A stretch of 64,000 bases of DNA from Nematostella vectensis (GCF_932526225.1 NC_064035.1:560501-624500), one strand, 5' to 3'. Positions 1 to 10,845 are shown, counted from the first letter of the stretch. The notes: generated by a model from the sequence alone, not told the origin. A program made the numbers and translations.

Positions 1-15
1 CACTCGTAAAACAAA

Positions 16-54
16 TTCCCGAATGTAACCCTGAAGCTTTTCCCGAATGTAACC
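16..54 (+). repeat. 24-bp direct subrepeat inside the monomer (TTCCCGAATGTAACC x2)
   Basis: The 15-mer TTCCCGAATGTAACC occurs at 16-30 and again at 40-54, a period of 24 bp, in almost every monomer. The core TGTAACC also forms the left arm of the hairpin just upstream, so each monomer junction has three direct TGTAACC copies plus one inverted GGTTACA. In the monomers near 30381 and 32543 one 24-bp period has been lost, as expected from slippage or recombination between the two copies. Confidence 0.9.
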
Positions 55-146
55 TCCAGTCCGATGGTGACTTTGCTTGGGATAGTTTACGATACCAATA
101 GTATTAAAAGTAATTTTAATTCCAATTCCCTTCAGCAATGCCACGT

Positions 147-163
147 TAGTCTTTCGTTGCGGG
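147..163 (+). promoter_or_regulatory. Degenerate A-box-like element
   Basis: TAGTCTTTCGTTGCGGG aligns with tRNA positions 8-19 (T8, A9, G10 and a GG near 18-19), but A14 is not present. The distance to the B box (43 bases from T8 to G52) is close to that in real tRNA genes. A subset of monomers (for example near 6700, 14755, 16924, 22357) reads GTTGCTGGC here, which damages the GG pair further. Confidence 0.4.
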
Positions 164-189
164 CACTTGACTACTAACGCAGCGACCCG

Positions 190-200
190 GGTTCGATTCC
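190..200 (+). promoter_or_regulatory. B box (GGTTCGATTCC), TFIIIC-type, one per monomer
   Basis: GGTTCGATTCC matches the internal B-box consensus of Pol III genes (GGTTCGANTCC) exactly, and most monomers keep it unchanged. Known variants are GGTTCTATTCC (2364, 6729, 39247, 39794, 41430, 46339), GGTTTGATTCC (about 9445 and 34328), and GGCTCGATTCC (about 40341 and 41977). In established biology B boxes bind TFIIIC, whether or not they are transcribed. Binding here is inferred, not shown. Confidence 0.65.
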
Positions 201-213
201 CGCTGATAGCCTA

Positions 214-236
214 TTTTTTTTTCTTTTTTTTTTTTT
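214..236 (+). terminator. T-rich tract after the B box (possible Pol III terminator)
   Basis: Nine T, a C, then thirteen T begin 13 bases after the B box. Runs of four or more T on the non-template strand stop RNA polymerase III, so any transcript started from the module would end here. The tract is the most variable part of the monomer, ranging from about 9 T (near 7296, 18620, 62732) to 31 consecutive T at 50185-50215. Several composite forms carry C, G or A interruptions and mark subfamilies. It could equally be the decayed tail of a SINE. Confidence 0.45.
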
Positions 237-343
237 AAATATCGATACTTAATTATACTGTTCTTGGTGTGTCATGACATAAAAAGAAGGTATAGGGACA
301 TTTTTATGTACTCTCAGCATCTTTGATGTGCTCATGCTTTGTT

Positions 344-353
344 CAGGATCCTG
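344..353. repeat. 10-bp perfect palindrome CAGGATCCTG
   Basis: This self-complementary site lies in the spacer of nearly all monomers, so a BamHI ladder of about 545 bp is predicted. The copy near 33934 reads GAGGATCCTG. The LINE inserted just 5' of this palindrome. Confidence 0.7.
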
Positions 354-376
354 TACATATTTTATGCACACAAGAA

Positions 377-559
377 CTAACTAGATTCCTTGGATAACTT
401 GATTAAGTAGATTCTAACATAGAGCATAGCGCTCGATAGATTGATATACCTTTTTTTCCGAGTATACTGTTTTATTTTTCCTAATGTTACTTTTTGGAAT
501 TTACATCCGGAAAAAAAAATATCGATTGTAACCTTTTGCAGGTTACACTCGTAAAACAA
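377..559 (-). other. Recurrent 60-codon minus-strand open frame (probably not a gene)
   Basis: A frame of 60 codons starting MFYECNLQKV and ending KLSKESS is open at the same place in most monomers. It crosses the monomer junction, and its amino-acid sequence has an internal VT-x-G / QKVT periodicity that simply reflects the GTTAC subrepeats. It is lysine-rich, with no signal peptide, membrane segment or known domain. In the other monomers a one-base change in the A/T run or a lost ATG closes it. A few copies are extended at the 5' end by a stop-removing change (911-1135, 47073-47324, 47618-47869, 49268-49486, 50365-50583). Its persistence is expected from near-identical repeats, so coding function is not supported. 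Confidence 0.3.
527..547. repeat. Hairpin TGTAACC / GGTTACA at the monomer junction
   Basis: TGTAACC (527-533) and GGTTACA (541-547) are perfect inverted repeats around a 7-base loop, TTTTGCA or TTTTGGA depending on subfamily. Both loop types keep the stem intact. A rare ATAACC change (near 54866 and 57591) breaks one pair. Confidence 0.8.
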
Positions 560-1034
560 ATTCCCGAATGTAACCCTGAAGCTTTTCCCGAATGTAACCT
601 CCAGTCCGATGGTGACTTTGCTTGGGATAGTTTACGATACCAATAGTATTAAAAGTAATTTTCATTACAATTCCCTTCAGCAATGCCACGTTAGTCTTTC
701 GTTGCGGGCACTTGACTACTAACGCAGCTACCCGGGTTCGATTCCCGCTGATAGCCCATTTTTTTTTTTTTAAATACCGATACTTAATTATACTGTTCTT
801 GGTGTGTCATGACATAAAAAAAGGTATAGGGACATTTTTATGTACTCTCAGCATCTTTGATGTGCTCAAGCTTTGTTCAGGATCCTGTACATATTTTATG
901 CACACAAGAACTAACTAGATTCCTTGGATAACTTGATTAAGTAGATTCTAACATAGAGCATAGCGCTCGATAGATTGATATACCTTTTTTTCCGAGTATA
1001 CTGTTTTATTTTTCCTAATGTTACTTTTTGGAAT

Positions 1035-1107
1035 TTACATTCGGAAAAAATATTATCGATTGTAACCTTTTGGAGGTTACACTCGTAAAACAAATTCCCG
1101 AATGTAA
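1035..1107. repeat. Larger inverted repeat TTACATTCGG ... CCGAATGTAA
   Basis: In monomers of the TACATTCGG subfamily, TTACATTCGG (1035-1044) is the exact reverse complement of CCGAATGTAA (1098-1107), enclosing the TGTAACC/GGTTACA hairpin. Nested inverted repeats therefore surround the monomer junction. The TACATCCGG subfamily loses one base pair of the outer stem. Confidence 0.7.
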
Positions 1108-4100
1108 CCCTGAAGCTTTTCCCGAATGTAACCACCAGTCCGATGGTGACTTTGCTTGGGATAGTTTACGATACCAATAGTATTAAAAGTAATTTTCATT
1201 ACAATTCCCTTCAGCAATGCCACGTTAATCTTTCGTTGCGGGCACTTGACTACTAACGCAGCTACCCGGGTTCGATTCCCGCTGATAGCCTATTTTTTTT
1301 CTTTCTTTTTTTTTAAAATATCGATACTTAATTATACTGTTCTTGGTGTGTCATGACATAAAAAGAAGGTATAGGGACATTTTTATGTACTCTCAGCAGC
1401 TTTGATGTGCTCATGCTTTGTTCAGGATCCTGTACATATTTTATGCACACAAGAACTAACTAGATTCCTTGGATAACTTGATTAAGTAGATTCTAACATA
1501 GAGCATAGCGCTCGATAGATTGATATACCTTTTTTTCCGAGTATACTGTTTTATTTTTCCTAATGTTACTTTTTTAAATTTACATCCGGAAAAAAAATAT
1601 CGATTGTAACCTTTTGCAGGTTACACTCGTAAAACAAATTCCCGAATGTAACCCTGAAGCTTTTCCCGAATGTAACCTCCAGTCCGATGGTGACTTTGCT
1701 TGGGATAGTTTACGATACCAATAGTATTAAAAGTAATTTTCATTACAATTCCCTTCAGCAATGCCACGTTAGTCTTTCGTTGCGGGCACTTGACTACTAA
1801 CGCAGCGACCCGGGTTCGATTCCCGCTGATAGCCTATTTTTGTTTTCTTCATTTTTTTTTTTTTTAAATATCGATACTTAATTATACTGTTCTTGGTGTG
1901 TCATGACATAAAAAGAAGGTATAGGGACATTTTTATGTACTCTCAGCATCTTTGATGTGCTCATGCTATGTTCAGGATCCTGTACATATTTTATGCACAC
2001 AAGAACTAACTAGATTCCTTGGATAACTTGATTAAGTAGATTCTAACATAGAGCATAGCGCTCGATAGATTGATATACCTTTTTTTCCGAGTATACTGTT
2101 TTATTTTTCCTAATGTTACTTTTTTGAATTTACATCCGGAAAATAAAATATCGATTGTAACCTTTTGCAGGTTACACTCGTAAAACAAATTCCCGAATGT
2201 AACCCTGAAGCTTTTCCCGAATGTAACCTCCAGTCCGATGGTGACTTTGCTTAGGATAGTTTACGATACCAATAGTATTAAAAGTAATTTTCATTACAAT
2301 TCCCTTCAGCAATGCTACGTTAGTCTTTCGTTGCGGGCACTTGACTACTAACGCAGCGACCCGGGTTCTATTCCCGTTGATAGCCTATTTTTGTTTTCTT
2401 CATTTTTTTTTTAAATATCGAAACTTAATTATACTGTTCTTGGTGTGTCATGACATAAAAAGAAGATATAGGGACATTTTTATGTACTCTCAGCATCTTT
2501 GATGTGCTCATGCTATGTTCAGGATCCTGTACATATTTTATGCACACAAGAACTAACTAGATTCCTTGGATAACTTGATTGAGTAGATTTTAACATAGAG
2601 CATAGCGCTCGATAGATTGATATACCTTTTTTTCCGAGTATACTGTTTTATTTTTCCTAATGTTACTTTTTGGAATTTACATTCGGAAAAAAAATTATCG
2701 ATTGTAACCTTTTGGAGGTTACACTCGTAAAACAAATTCCCGAATGTAACCCTGAAGCTTTTCCCGAATGTAACCTCCAGTCCGATGGTGACTTTGCTTG
2801 GGATAGTTTACGATACCAATAGTATTAAAAGTAATTTCCATTACAATTCCCTTCAGCAATGCCACGTTAATCTTTCGTTGCGGTCACTTGACTACTAACG
2901 CAGCGACCCGGGTTCGATTCCCGCTGATAGCCTATTTTTTTTTCTTTTTCTTTTTTTAAATATCGATACTTAATTATACTGTTCTTGGTGTGTCATGACA
3001 TAAAAAGAAGGTATAGGGACATCTTTATGTACTCTCAGCATCTGTGAAGTGCTCAAGCTATGTTCAGGATCCTGTACATATTTTATGCACACAAGAACTA
3101 ACTAGATTCCTTGGATAACTTGATTAAGTAGATTCTAACATAGAGCATAGCGCTCGATAGATTGATATACCTTTTTTTCCGAGTATACTGTTTTATTTTT
3201 CCTAATGTTACTTTTTGGAATTTACATTCGGAAAAAAAATTATCGATTGTAACCTTTTGCAGGTTACACTCGTAAAACAAATTCCCGAATGTAACCCTGA
3301 AGCTTTTCCCGAATGTAACCTCCAGTCCGATGGTGACTTTGCTTGGGATAGTTTACGATACCAATAGTATTAAAAGTAATTTTAATTCCAATTCCCTTCA
3401 GCAATGCCACGTTAGTCTTTCGTTGCGGGCACTTGACTACTAACGCAGCGACCCGGGTTCGATTCCCGCTGATAGCCTATTTTTTTTTCTTTTTTTTTTT
3501 TTAAATATCGATACTTAATTATACTGTTCTTGGTGTGTCATGACATAAAAAGAAGGTATAGGGACATTTTTATGTACTCTCAGCATCTTTGATGTGCTCA
3601 TGCTTTGTTCAGGATCCTGTACATATTTTATGCACACAAGAACTAACTAGATTCCTTGGATAACTTGATTAAGTAGATTCTAACATAGAGCATAGCGCTC
3701 GATAGATTGATATACCTTTTTTTCCGAGTATACTGTTTTATTTTTCCTAATGTTACTTTTTGGAATTTACATTCGGAAAAAAAATTATCGATTGTAACCT
3801 TTTGCAGGTTACACTCGTAAAACAAATTCCCGAATGTAACCCTGAAGCTTTTCCCGAATGTAACCTCCAGTCCGATGGTGACTTTGCTTGGGATAGTTTA
3901 CGATACCAATAGTATTAAAAGTAATTTTCATTCCAATTCCCTTCAGCAATGCCACGTTAGTCTTTCGTTGCGGGCACTTGACTACTAACGCAGCGACCCG
4001 GGTTCGATTCCCGCTGATAGCCTATTTTTTTTTCTTTTTTTTTTTTAAATATCGATACTTAATTATACTGTTCTTGGTGTGTCATGACATAAAAAGAAGG

Positions 4101-4999
4101 TATAGGGACATTTTTATGTACTCTCAGCATCTTTGATGTGCTCATGCTTTGTTCAGGATCCTGTACATATTTTATGCACACAAGAACTAACTAGATTCCT
4201 TGGATAACTTGATTAAGTAGATTCTAACATAGAGCATAGCGCTCGATAGATTGATATACCTTTTTTTCCGAGTATACTGTTTTATTTTTCCTAATGTTAC
4301 TTTTTGGAATTTACATTCGGAAAAAATATTATCGATTGTAATCTTTTGGAGGTTACACTCGTAAAACAAATTCCCGAATGTAACCCTGAAGCTTTTCCCG
4401 AATGTAACCTCCAGTCCGATGGTGACTTTGCTTGGGATAGTTTACGATACCAATAGTATTAAAAGTAATTTTCATTACAATTCCCTTCAGCAATGCCACG
4501 TTAGTCTTTCGTTGCGGGCACTTGACTACTAACGCAGCTACCCGGGTTCGATTCCCGCTGATAGCCTATTTTTTTTCTTTATTTTTTTTTAAAATATCGA
4601 TACTTAATTATACTGTTCTTGGTGTGTCATGACATAAAAAGAAGGTATAGGGACATTTTTATGTACTCTCAGCATCTTTGATGTGCTCATGCTTTGTTCA
4701 GGATCCTGTACATATTTTATGCACACAAGAACTAACTAGATTCCTTGCATAACTTGATTAAGTAGATTCTAACATAGAGCATAGCGCTCGATAGATTGAT
4801 ATACCTTTTTTTCCGAGTATACTGTTTTATTTTTCCTAATGTTACTTTTTTAAATTTACATCCGGAAAAAAAATATCGATTGTAACCTTTTGCAGGTTAC
4901 ACTCGTAAAACAAATTCCCGAATGTAACCCTGAAGCTTTTCCCGAATGTAACCTCCAGTCCGATGGTGACTTTGCTTGGGATAGTTTACGATACCAATA

Positions 5000-7350
5000 G
5001 TATTAAAAGTAATTTTCATTACAATTCCCTTCAGCAATGCCACGTTAGTCTTTCGTTGCGGGCACTTGACTACTAACGCAGCGACCCGGGTTCGATTCCC
5101 GCTGATAGCCTTTTTTTTTTTCTTTTTTTTTTTTTTTTTAAATATCGATACTTAATTATACTGTTCTTGGTGTGTCATGACATAAAAAGAAGGTATAGGG
5201 ACATTTTTATGTACTCTCAGCATCTGTGATGTGCTCATGCTATGTTCAGGATCCTGTACATATTTTATGCACACAAGAACTAACTAGATTACTTGGATAA
5301 CTTGATTAAGTAGATTCTAACATAGAGCATAGCGCTCGATAGATTGATATACCTTTTTTTCCGAGTATACTGTTTTATTTTTCCTAATGTTACTTTTTGA
5401 ATTTACATCCGGAAAAAAAAATATCGATTGTAACCTTTTGCAGGTTACACTCGTAAAACAAATTCCCGAATGTAACCCTGAAGCTTTTCCCGAATGTAAC
5501 CTCCAGTCCGATGGTGACTTTGCTTGGGATAGTTTACGATACCAATAGTATTTAAAGTAATTTTCATTACAATTCCCTTCAGCAATGCCACGTTAGTCTT
5601 TCGTTGCGGGCACTTGACTACTAACGCAGCGACCCGGGTTCGATTCCCGCTGATAGCCTATTTTTGTTCTCGTCATTTTTTTTTTAAATATCGATACTTA
5701 ATTATACTGTTCTTGGTGTGTCATGACATAAAAAGAAGGTATAGGGACATTTTTATGTACTCTCAGCATCTTTGATGTGCTCATGCTATGTTCAGGATCC
5801 TGTACATATTTTATGCACACAAGAACTAACTAGATTCCTTGGATAACTTGATTAAGTAGATTTTAACATAGAGCATAGCGCTCGATAGATTGATATACCT
5901 TTTTTTCCGAGTATACTGTTTTATTTTTCCTAGTGTTACTTTTTGGAATTTCCATTCGGAAAAAAAATTATCGATTGTAACCTTTTGGAGGTTACACTCG
6001 TAAAACAAATTCCCGAATGTAACCCTGAAGCTTTTCCCGAATGTAACCTCCAGTCCGATGGTGACTTTGCTTGGGATAGTTTACGATACCAATAGTATTA
6101 AAAGTAATTTCCATTACAATTCCCTTCAGCAATGCCACGTTAATCTTTCGTTGCGGGCACTTGACTACTAACGCAGCGACCCGGGTTCGATTCCCGCTGA
6201 TAGCCTATTTTTTTTTCTTTTTCTTTTTTTTAATATCGATACTTAATTATACTGTTCTTGGTGTGTCATGACATAAAAAGAAGGTATAGGGACATTTTTA
6301 TGTACTCTCAGCATCTGTGAAGTGCTCAAGCTATGTTCAGGATCCTGTACATATTTTATGCACACAAGAACTAACTAGATTCCTTGGATAACTTGATTAA
6401 GTAGATTCTAACATAGAGTATAGCGCTCGATAGATTGATATACCTTTTTTTCCGAGTATACTGTTTTATTTTTCCTAATGTGACTTTTTTAAAATTACAT
6501 CCGGAAAAAAAAATATCGATTGTAACCTTTTGCAGGTTACACTCGTAAAACAAATTCCCGAATGTAACCCTGAAGCTTTTCCCGAATGTAACCTCCAGTC
6601 CGATGGTGACTTTGCTTGGGATAGTTTACGATACCAATAGTATTTAAAGTAATTTTCATTACAATTCCTTTCAGCAATGCCACGTTAGTCTTTCGTTGCT
6701 GGCACTTGACTACTAACGCAGCGACCCGGGTTCTATTCCCGTTGATAGCCTATTTTTGTTTTCTTCATTTTTTTTTAAATATCGATACTTAATTATACTG
6801 TTCTTGGTGTGTCATGACATAAAAAGAAGGTATAGGGACATTTTTATGTACTCTCAGCATCTTTGATGTGCTCATGCTATGTTCAGGATCCTGTACATAT
6901 TTTATGCACACAAGAACTAACTAGATTCCTTGGATAACTTGATTAAGTAGATTTTAACATAGAGCATAGCGCTCGATAGATTGATATACCTTTTTTTCCG
7001 AGTATACTGTTTTATTTTTCCTAATGTTACTTTTTGGAATTTACATTCGGAAAAAAAATTATAGATTGTAACCTTTTGGAGGTTACACTCGTAAAACAAA
7101 TTCCCGAATGTAACCCTGAAGCTTTTCCCGAATGTAACCTCCAGTCCGATGGTGACTTTGCTTGGGATAGTTTACGATACCAATAGTATTAAAAGTAATT
7201 TCCATTACAATTCCCTTCAGCAATGCCACGTTAATCTTTCGTTGCGGTCACTTGACTACTAACGCAGCCACCCGGGTTCGATTCCCGCTGATAGCCTATT
7301 TTTTTTTAAAATATCGATACTTAATTATACTGTTCTTGGTGTGTCATGAC
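5000..7350. repeat. Segment duplicated at +8059 bp (copy near 13060-15410)
   Basis: Several private variants recur at exactly 8059 bp: ATTACTTGG at 5281/13340, the long T tract after GATAGCC near 5109/13168, and minus-frame monomers 5826/13885, 6371/14430 and 6917/14976. The left copy is the ancestor or a sibling of the 10-mer block. The two differ in places: the B box at 6729 is GGTTCTATTCC, while its partner near 14788 is intact. That shows later conversion or point change. Confidence 0.75.
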
Positions 7351-10300
7351 ATAAAAAGAAGGTATAGGGACATTTTTATGTACTCTCAGCATCTTTGATG
7401 TGCTCATGCTATGTTCAGGATCCTGTACATATTTTATGCACACAAGAACTAACTAGATTCCTTGGATAACTTGATTAAGTAGATTTTAACATAGAGCATA
7501 GCGCTCGATAGATTGATATACCTTTTTTTCCGAGTATACTGTTTTATTTTTCCTAATGTTACTTTTTGGAATTTACATTCGGAAAAAAAATTATCGATTG
7601 TAACCTTTTGGAGGTTACACTCGTAAAACAAATTCCCGAATGTAACCCTGAAGCTTTTCCCGAATGTAACCTCCAGTCCGATGGTGACTTTGCTTGGGAT
7701 AGTTTACGATACCAATAGTATTAAAAGTAATTTCCATTACAATTCCCTTCAGCAATGCCACGTTAATCTTTCGTTGCGGGCACTTGACTACTAACGCAGC
7801 GACCCGGGTTCGATTCCCGCTGATAGCCTATTTTTTTTTCTTTTTCTTTTTTTTAATATCGATACTTAATTATACTGTTCTTGGTGTGTCATGACATAAA
7901 AAGAAGGTATAGGGACATTTTTATGTACTCTCAGCATCTTTGATGTGCTCATGCTATGTTCAGGATCCTGTACATATTTTATGCACACAAGAACTAACTA
8001 GATTCCTTGGATAACTTGATTAAGTAGGTTTTAACATAGAGCATAGCGCTCGATAGATTGATATACCTTTTTTTCCGAGTATACTGTTTTATTTTTCCTA
8101 ATGTTACTTTTTGGAATTTACATTCGGAAAAAAAATTATCGATTGTAACCTTTTGGAGGTTACACTCGTAAAACAAATTCCCGAATGTAACCCTGAAGCT
8201 TTTCCCGAATGTAACCTCCAGTCCGATGGTGACTTTGCTTGGGATAGTTTACGATACCAATAGTATTAAAAGTAATTTCCATTACAATTCCCTTCAGCAA
8301 TGCCACGTTAATCTTTCGTTGCGGGCACTTGACTACTAACGCAGCGACCCGGGTTCGATTCCCGCTGATAGCCTATTTTTTTTTTCTTTTTCTTTTTTTA
8401 AATATCGATACTTAATTATACTGTTCTTGGTGTGTCATGACATAAAAAGAAGGTATAGGGACATCTTTATGTACTCTCAGCATCTGTGAAGTGCTCAAGC
8501 TATGTTCAGGATCCTGTACATATTTTATGCACACAAGAACTAACTAGATTCCTTGGATAACTTGATTAAGTAGATTCTAACATAGAGCATAGCGCTCGAT
8601 AGATTGATATACCTTTTTTTCCGAGTATACTGTTTTATTTTTCCTAATGTTACATTTTGGAATTTACATTCGGAAAAAAAATTATCGATTGTAACCTTTT
8701 GCAGGTTACACTCGTAAAACAAATTCCCGAATGTAACCCTGAAGCTTTTCCCGAATGTAACCTCCAGTCCGATGGTGACTTTGCTTGGGATAGTTTACGA
8801 TACCAATAGTATTAAAAGTAATTTTCATTCCAATTCCCTTCAGCAATGCCACGTTAGTCTTTCGTTGCGGGCACTTGACTACTAACGCAGCGACCCGGGT
8901 TCGATTCTCGCTGATAGCCTATTTTTTTTTCTTTTTTTTTTTTTAAATAGCGATACTTAATTATACTGTTCTTGGTGTGTCATGACATAAAAAGAAGGTA
9001 TAGGGACATTTTTATGTACTCTCAGCATCTTTGATGTGCTCATGCTTTGTTCAGGATCCTGTACATATTTTATGCACACAAGAACTAACTAGATTCCTTG
9101 GATAACTTGATTAAGTAGATTCTAACATAGAGCATAGCGCTCGATAGATTGATATACCTTTTTTTCCGAGTATACTGTTTTATTTTTCCTAATGTTAGTT
9201 TTTGGAATTTACATTCGGAAAAAAAATTATCGATTGTAACCTTTTGGAGGTTACACTCGTAAAACAAATTCCCGAATGTAACCCTGAAGCTTTTCCCGAA
9301 TGTAACCTCCAGTCCGATGGTGACTTTGCTTGGGATAGTTTACGATACCAATAGTATTAAAAGTAATTTCCATTACAATTCCCTTCAGCAATGCCACGTT
9401 AGTCTTTCGTTGCGGGCACTTGACTACTAACGCAGCTACCCGGGTTTGATTCCCGCTGATAGCCTATTTTTTTTTTTTTTTAAATATCGATACTTAATTA
9501 TACTGTTCTTGGTGTGTCATGACATAAAAAAAGGTATAGGGACATTTTTATGTACTCTCAGCATCTTTGATGTGCTCAAGCTTTGTTCAGGATCCTGTAC
9601 ATATTTTATGCACACAAGAACTAACTAGATTCCTTGGATAACTTGATTAAGTAGATTCTAACATAGAGCATAGCGCTCGATAGATTGATATACCTTTTTT
9701 TCCGAGTATACTGTTTTATTTTTCCTAATGTTACTTTTTTGAATTTACATCCGGAAAAAAAATATCGATTGTAACCTTTTGCAGGTTACACTCGTAAAAC
9801 AAATTCCCGAATGTAACCCTGAAGCTTTTCCCGAATGTAACCTCCAGTCCGATGGTGACTTTGCTTGGGATAGTTTACGATACCAATAGTATTTAAAGTA
9901 ATTTTCATTACAATTCCCTTCAGCAATGCCACGTTAGTCTTTCGTTGCGGGCACTTGACTACTAACGCAGCTACCCGGGTTCGATTCCCGCTGATAGCCT
10001 ATTTTTGTTTTCTTCATTTTTTTTTTTAAATATTGATACTTAATTATACTGTTCTTGGTGTGTCATGACATAAAAAGAAGGTATAGGGACATTTTTATGT
10101 ACTCTCAGCATCTTTGATGTGCTCATGCTATGTTCAGGATCCTGTACATATTTTATGCACACAAGAACTAACTAGATTCCTTGGATAACTTGATTAAGTA
10201 GATTTTAACATAGAGCATAGCGCTCGATAGATTGATATACCTTTTTTTCCGAGTGTACTGTTTTATTTTTCCTAATGTTACTTTTTGGAATTTACATTCG

Positions 10301-10673
10301 GAAAAAAAATTATCGATTGTAACCTTTTGGAGGTTACACTCGTAAAACAAATTCCCGAATGTAACCCTGAAGCTTTTCCCGAATGTAACCTCCAGTCCGA
10401 TGGTGACTTTGCTTGGGATAGTTTACGATACCAATAGTATTAAAAGTAATTTCCATTACAATTCCCTTCAGCAATGCCACGTTAATCTTTCGTTGCGGGC
10501 ACTTGACTACTAACGCAGCGACCCGGGTTCGATTCCCGCTGATAGCCTATTTTTTTTTCTTTTTCTTTTTTTTAATATCGATACTTAATTATACTGTTCT
10601 TGGTGTGTCATGACATAAAAAGAAGGTATAGGGACATTTTTATGTACTCTCAGCATCTGTGAAGGGCTCAAGC

Positions 10674-10679
10674 TATGTT
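10674..10679. repeat. Target-site duplication, left copy (TATGTT)
   Basis: Six bases repeated at 11659-11664 on the other side of the LINE. The matching uninterrupted monomer contains the site once (30152-30157), and its spacing shows a net gain of 985 bp, that is 979 bp of element plus 6 bp of duplication. Confidence 0.8.
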
Positions 10680-10806
10680 TCATTCATTCATTCATTTTTT
10701 TATTTTGCACTATTTTGAATAAGATAAAGAATATTTGGATACAGGTAGAAAAAAGGGGAAGTTAACTATTTACGGTACTTAAGAAGAAAAAAAAATTTAA
10801 GGTGCG

Positions 10807-10845
10807 CAGTGACCATAGAAGCATAAGCTTTCGAGATGGTCACTG
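10807..10845 (-). repeat. Perfect 10-bp stem-loop in the LINE 3' UTR
   Basis: CAGTGACCAT (10807-10816) and ATGGTCACTG (10836-10845) are exact inverted repeats around a 19-base loop. In CR1/L2-group elements such as UnaL2, a 3' stem-loop is recognised by the element's own reverse transcriptase. This one lies about 110-165 bases from the 3' end and could play that role, but no direct sequence match to a described stem-loop is claimed. Confidence 0.6.

Larger units (their letters stand above)
141..211 (+). other. tRNA-like module (tRNA/SINE-derived head), one per monomer
   Basis: The stretch resembles the body of a tRNA. It has a T-arm-like hairpin (CGGG 188-191 with CCCG 199-202 around the 7-base loop TTCGATT), a consensus B box, and an A-box-like stretch 43 bases upstream, close to the usual tRNA spacing. 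The middle part can form a different strong stem, CGTTGCG 155-161 with CGCAGCG 178-184 (one G-U pair). A proper 7-bp acceptor stem is not found: the 3' side TGATAGC has no partner in the right place. The putative anticodon stem also pairs badly, so this is not a functional tRNA gene. It is best read as a tRNA-derived relic or SINE head caught in the satellite. The same module recurs in every monomer, about every 545 bp. Confidence 0.6.
1..545. repeat. Representative satellite monomer
   Basis: This is the first full unit, used as the reference for the parts of the repeat. Layout: direct repeats at 16-30 and 40-54; tRNA-like module about 141-211; T-rich tract 214-236; two ATCGAT sites (240-245 and 521-526); palindrome CAGGATCCTG 344-353; hairpin 527-547, running into the next unit. 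The choice of unit boundary is arbitrary because the array is circularly permutable. Confidence 0.9.
1..10673. repeat. Satellite array, left block (~545-bp monomers)
   Basis: Head-to-tail copies of one AT-rich monomer. Taking CACTCGTAAAAC as the start of the unit, copies begin at 1, 546, 1080 and 1624 and continue at about 545-bp steps up to the LINE insertion. Copies are near-identical; most differences are single substitutions or length changes in homopolymer tracts. The unit holds, in order, two TTCCCGAATGTAACC repeats, a tRNA-like module with a B box, a T-rich tract, a spacer with a CAGGATCCTG palindrome, and a terminal TGTAACC/GGTTACA hairpin. Monomer 546-1079 is a shorter type (534 bp), with a pure T tract and a missing GAA in the CATAAAAA(GAA)GG segment. 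No gene other than the recurring short minus-strand frame is visible. The block ends inside a monomer at the target site of the retrotransposon. Confidence 0.97.

Noticed and set aside
16-60. CENP-B box
   Set aside because: CCCGAATGTAACC matches only the CCCGNNT half of the reverse-complement consensus; the CGAA half is missing. No complete match was found in the monomer.
141-211. A functional tRNA gene (Ser-ACT or Val-AAC like) in every monomer
   Set aside because: The B box and T-arm are convincing, but no acceptor stem forms, the anticodon stem pairs at only two of five positions for the best register, and A14 is missing from the A box. It is kept as a tRNA-like relic only.
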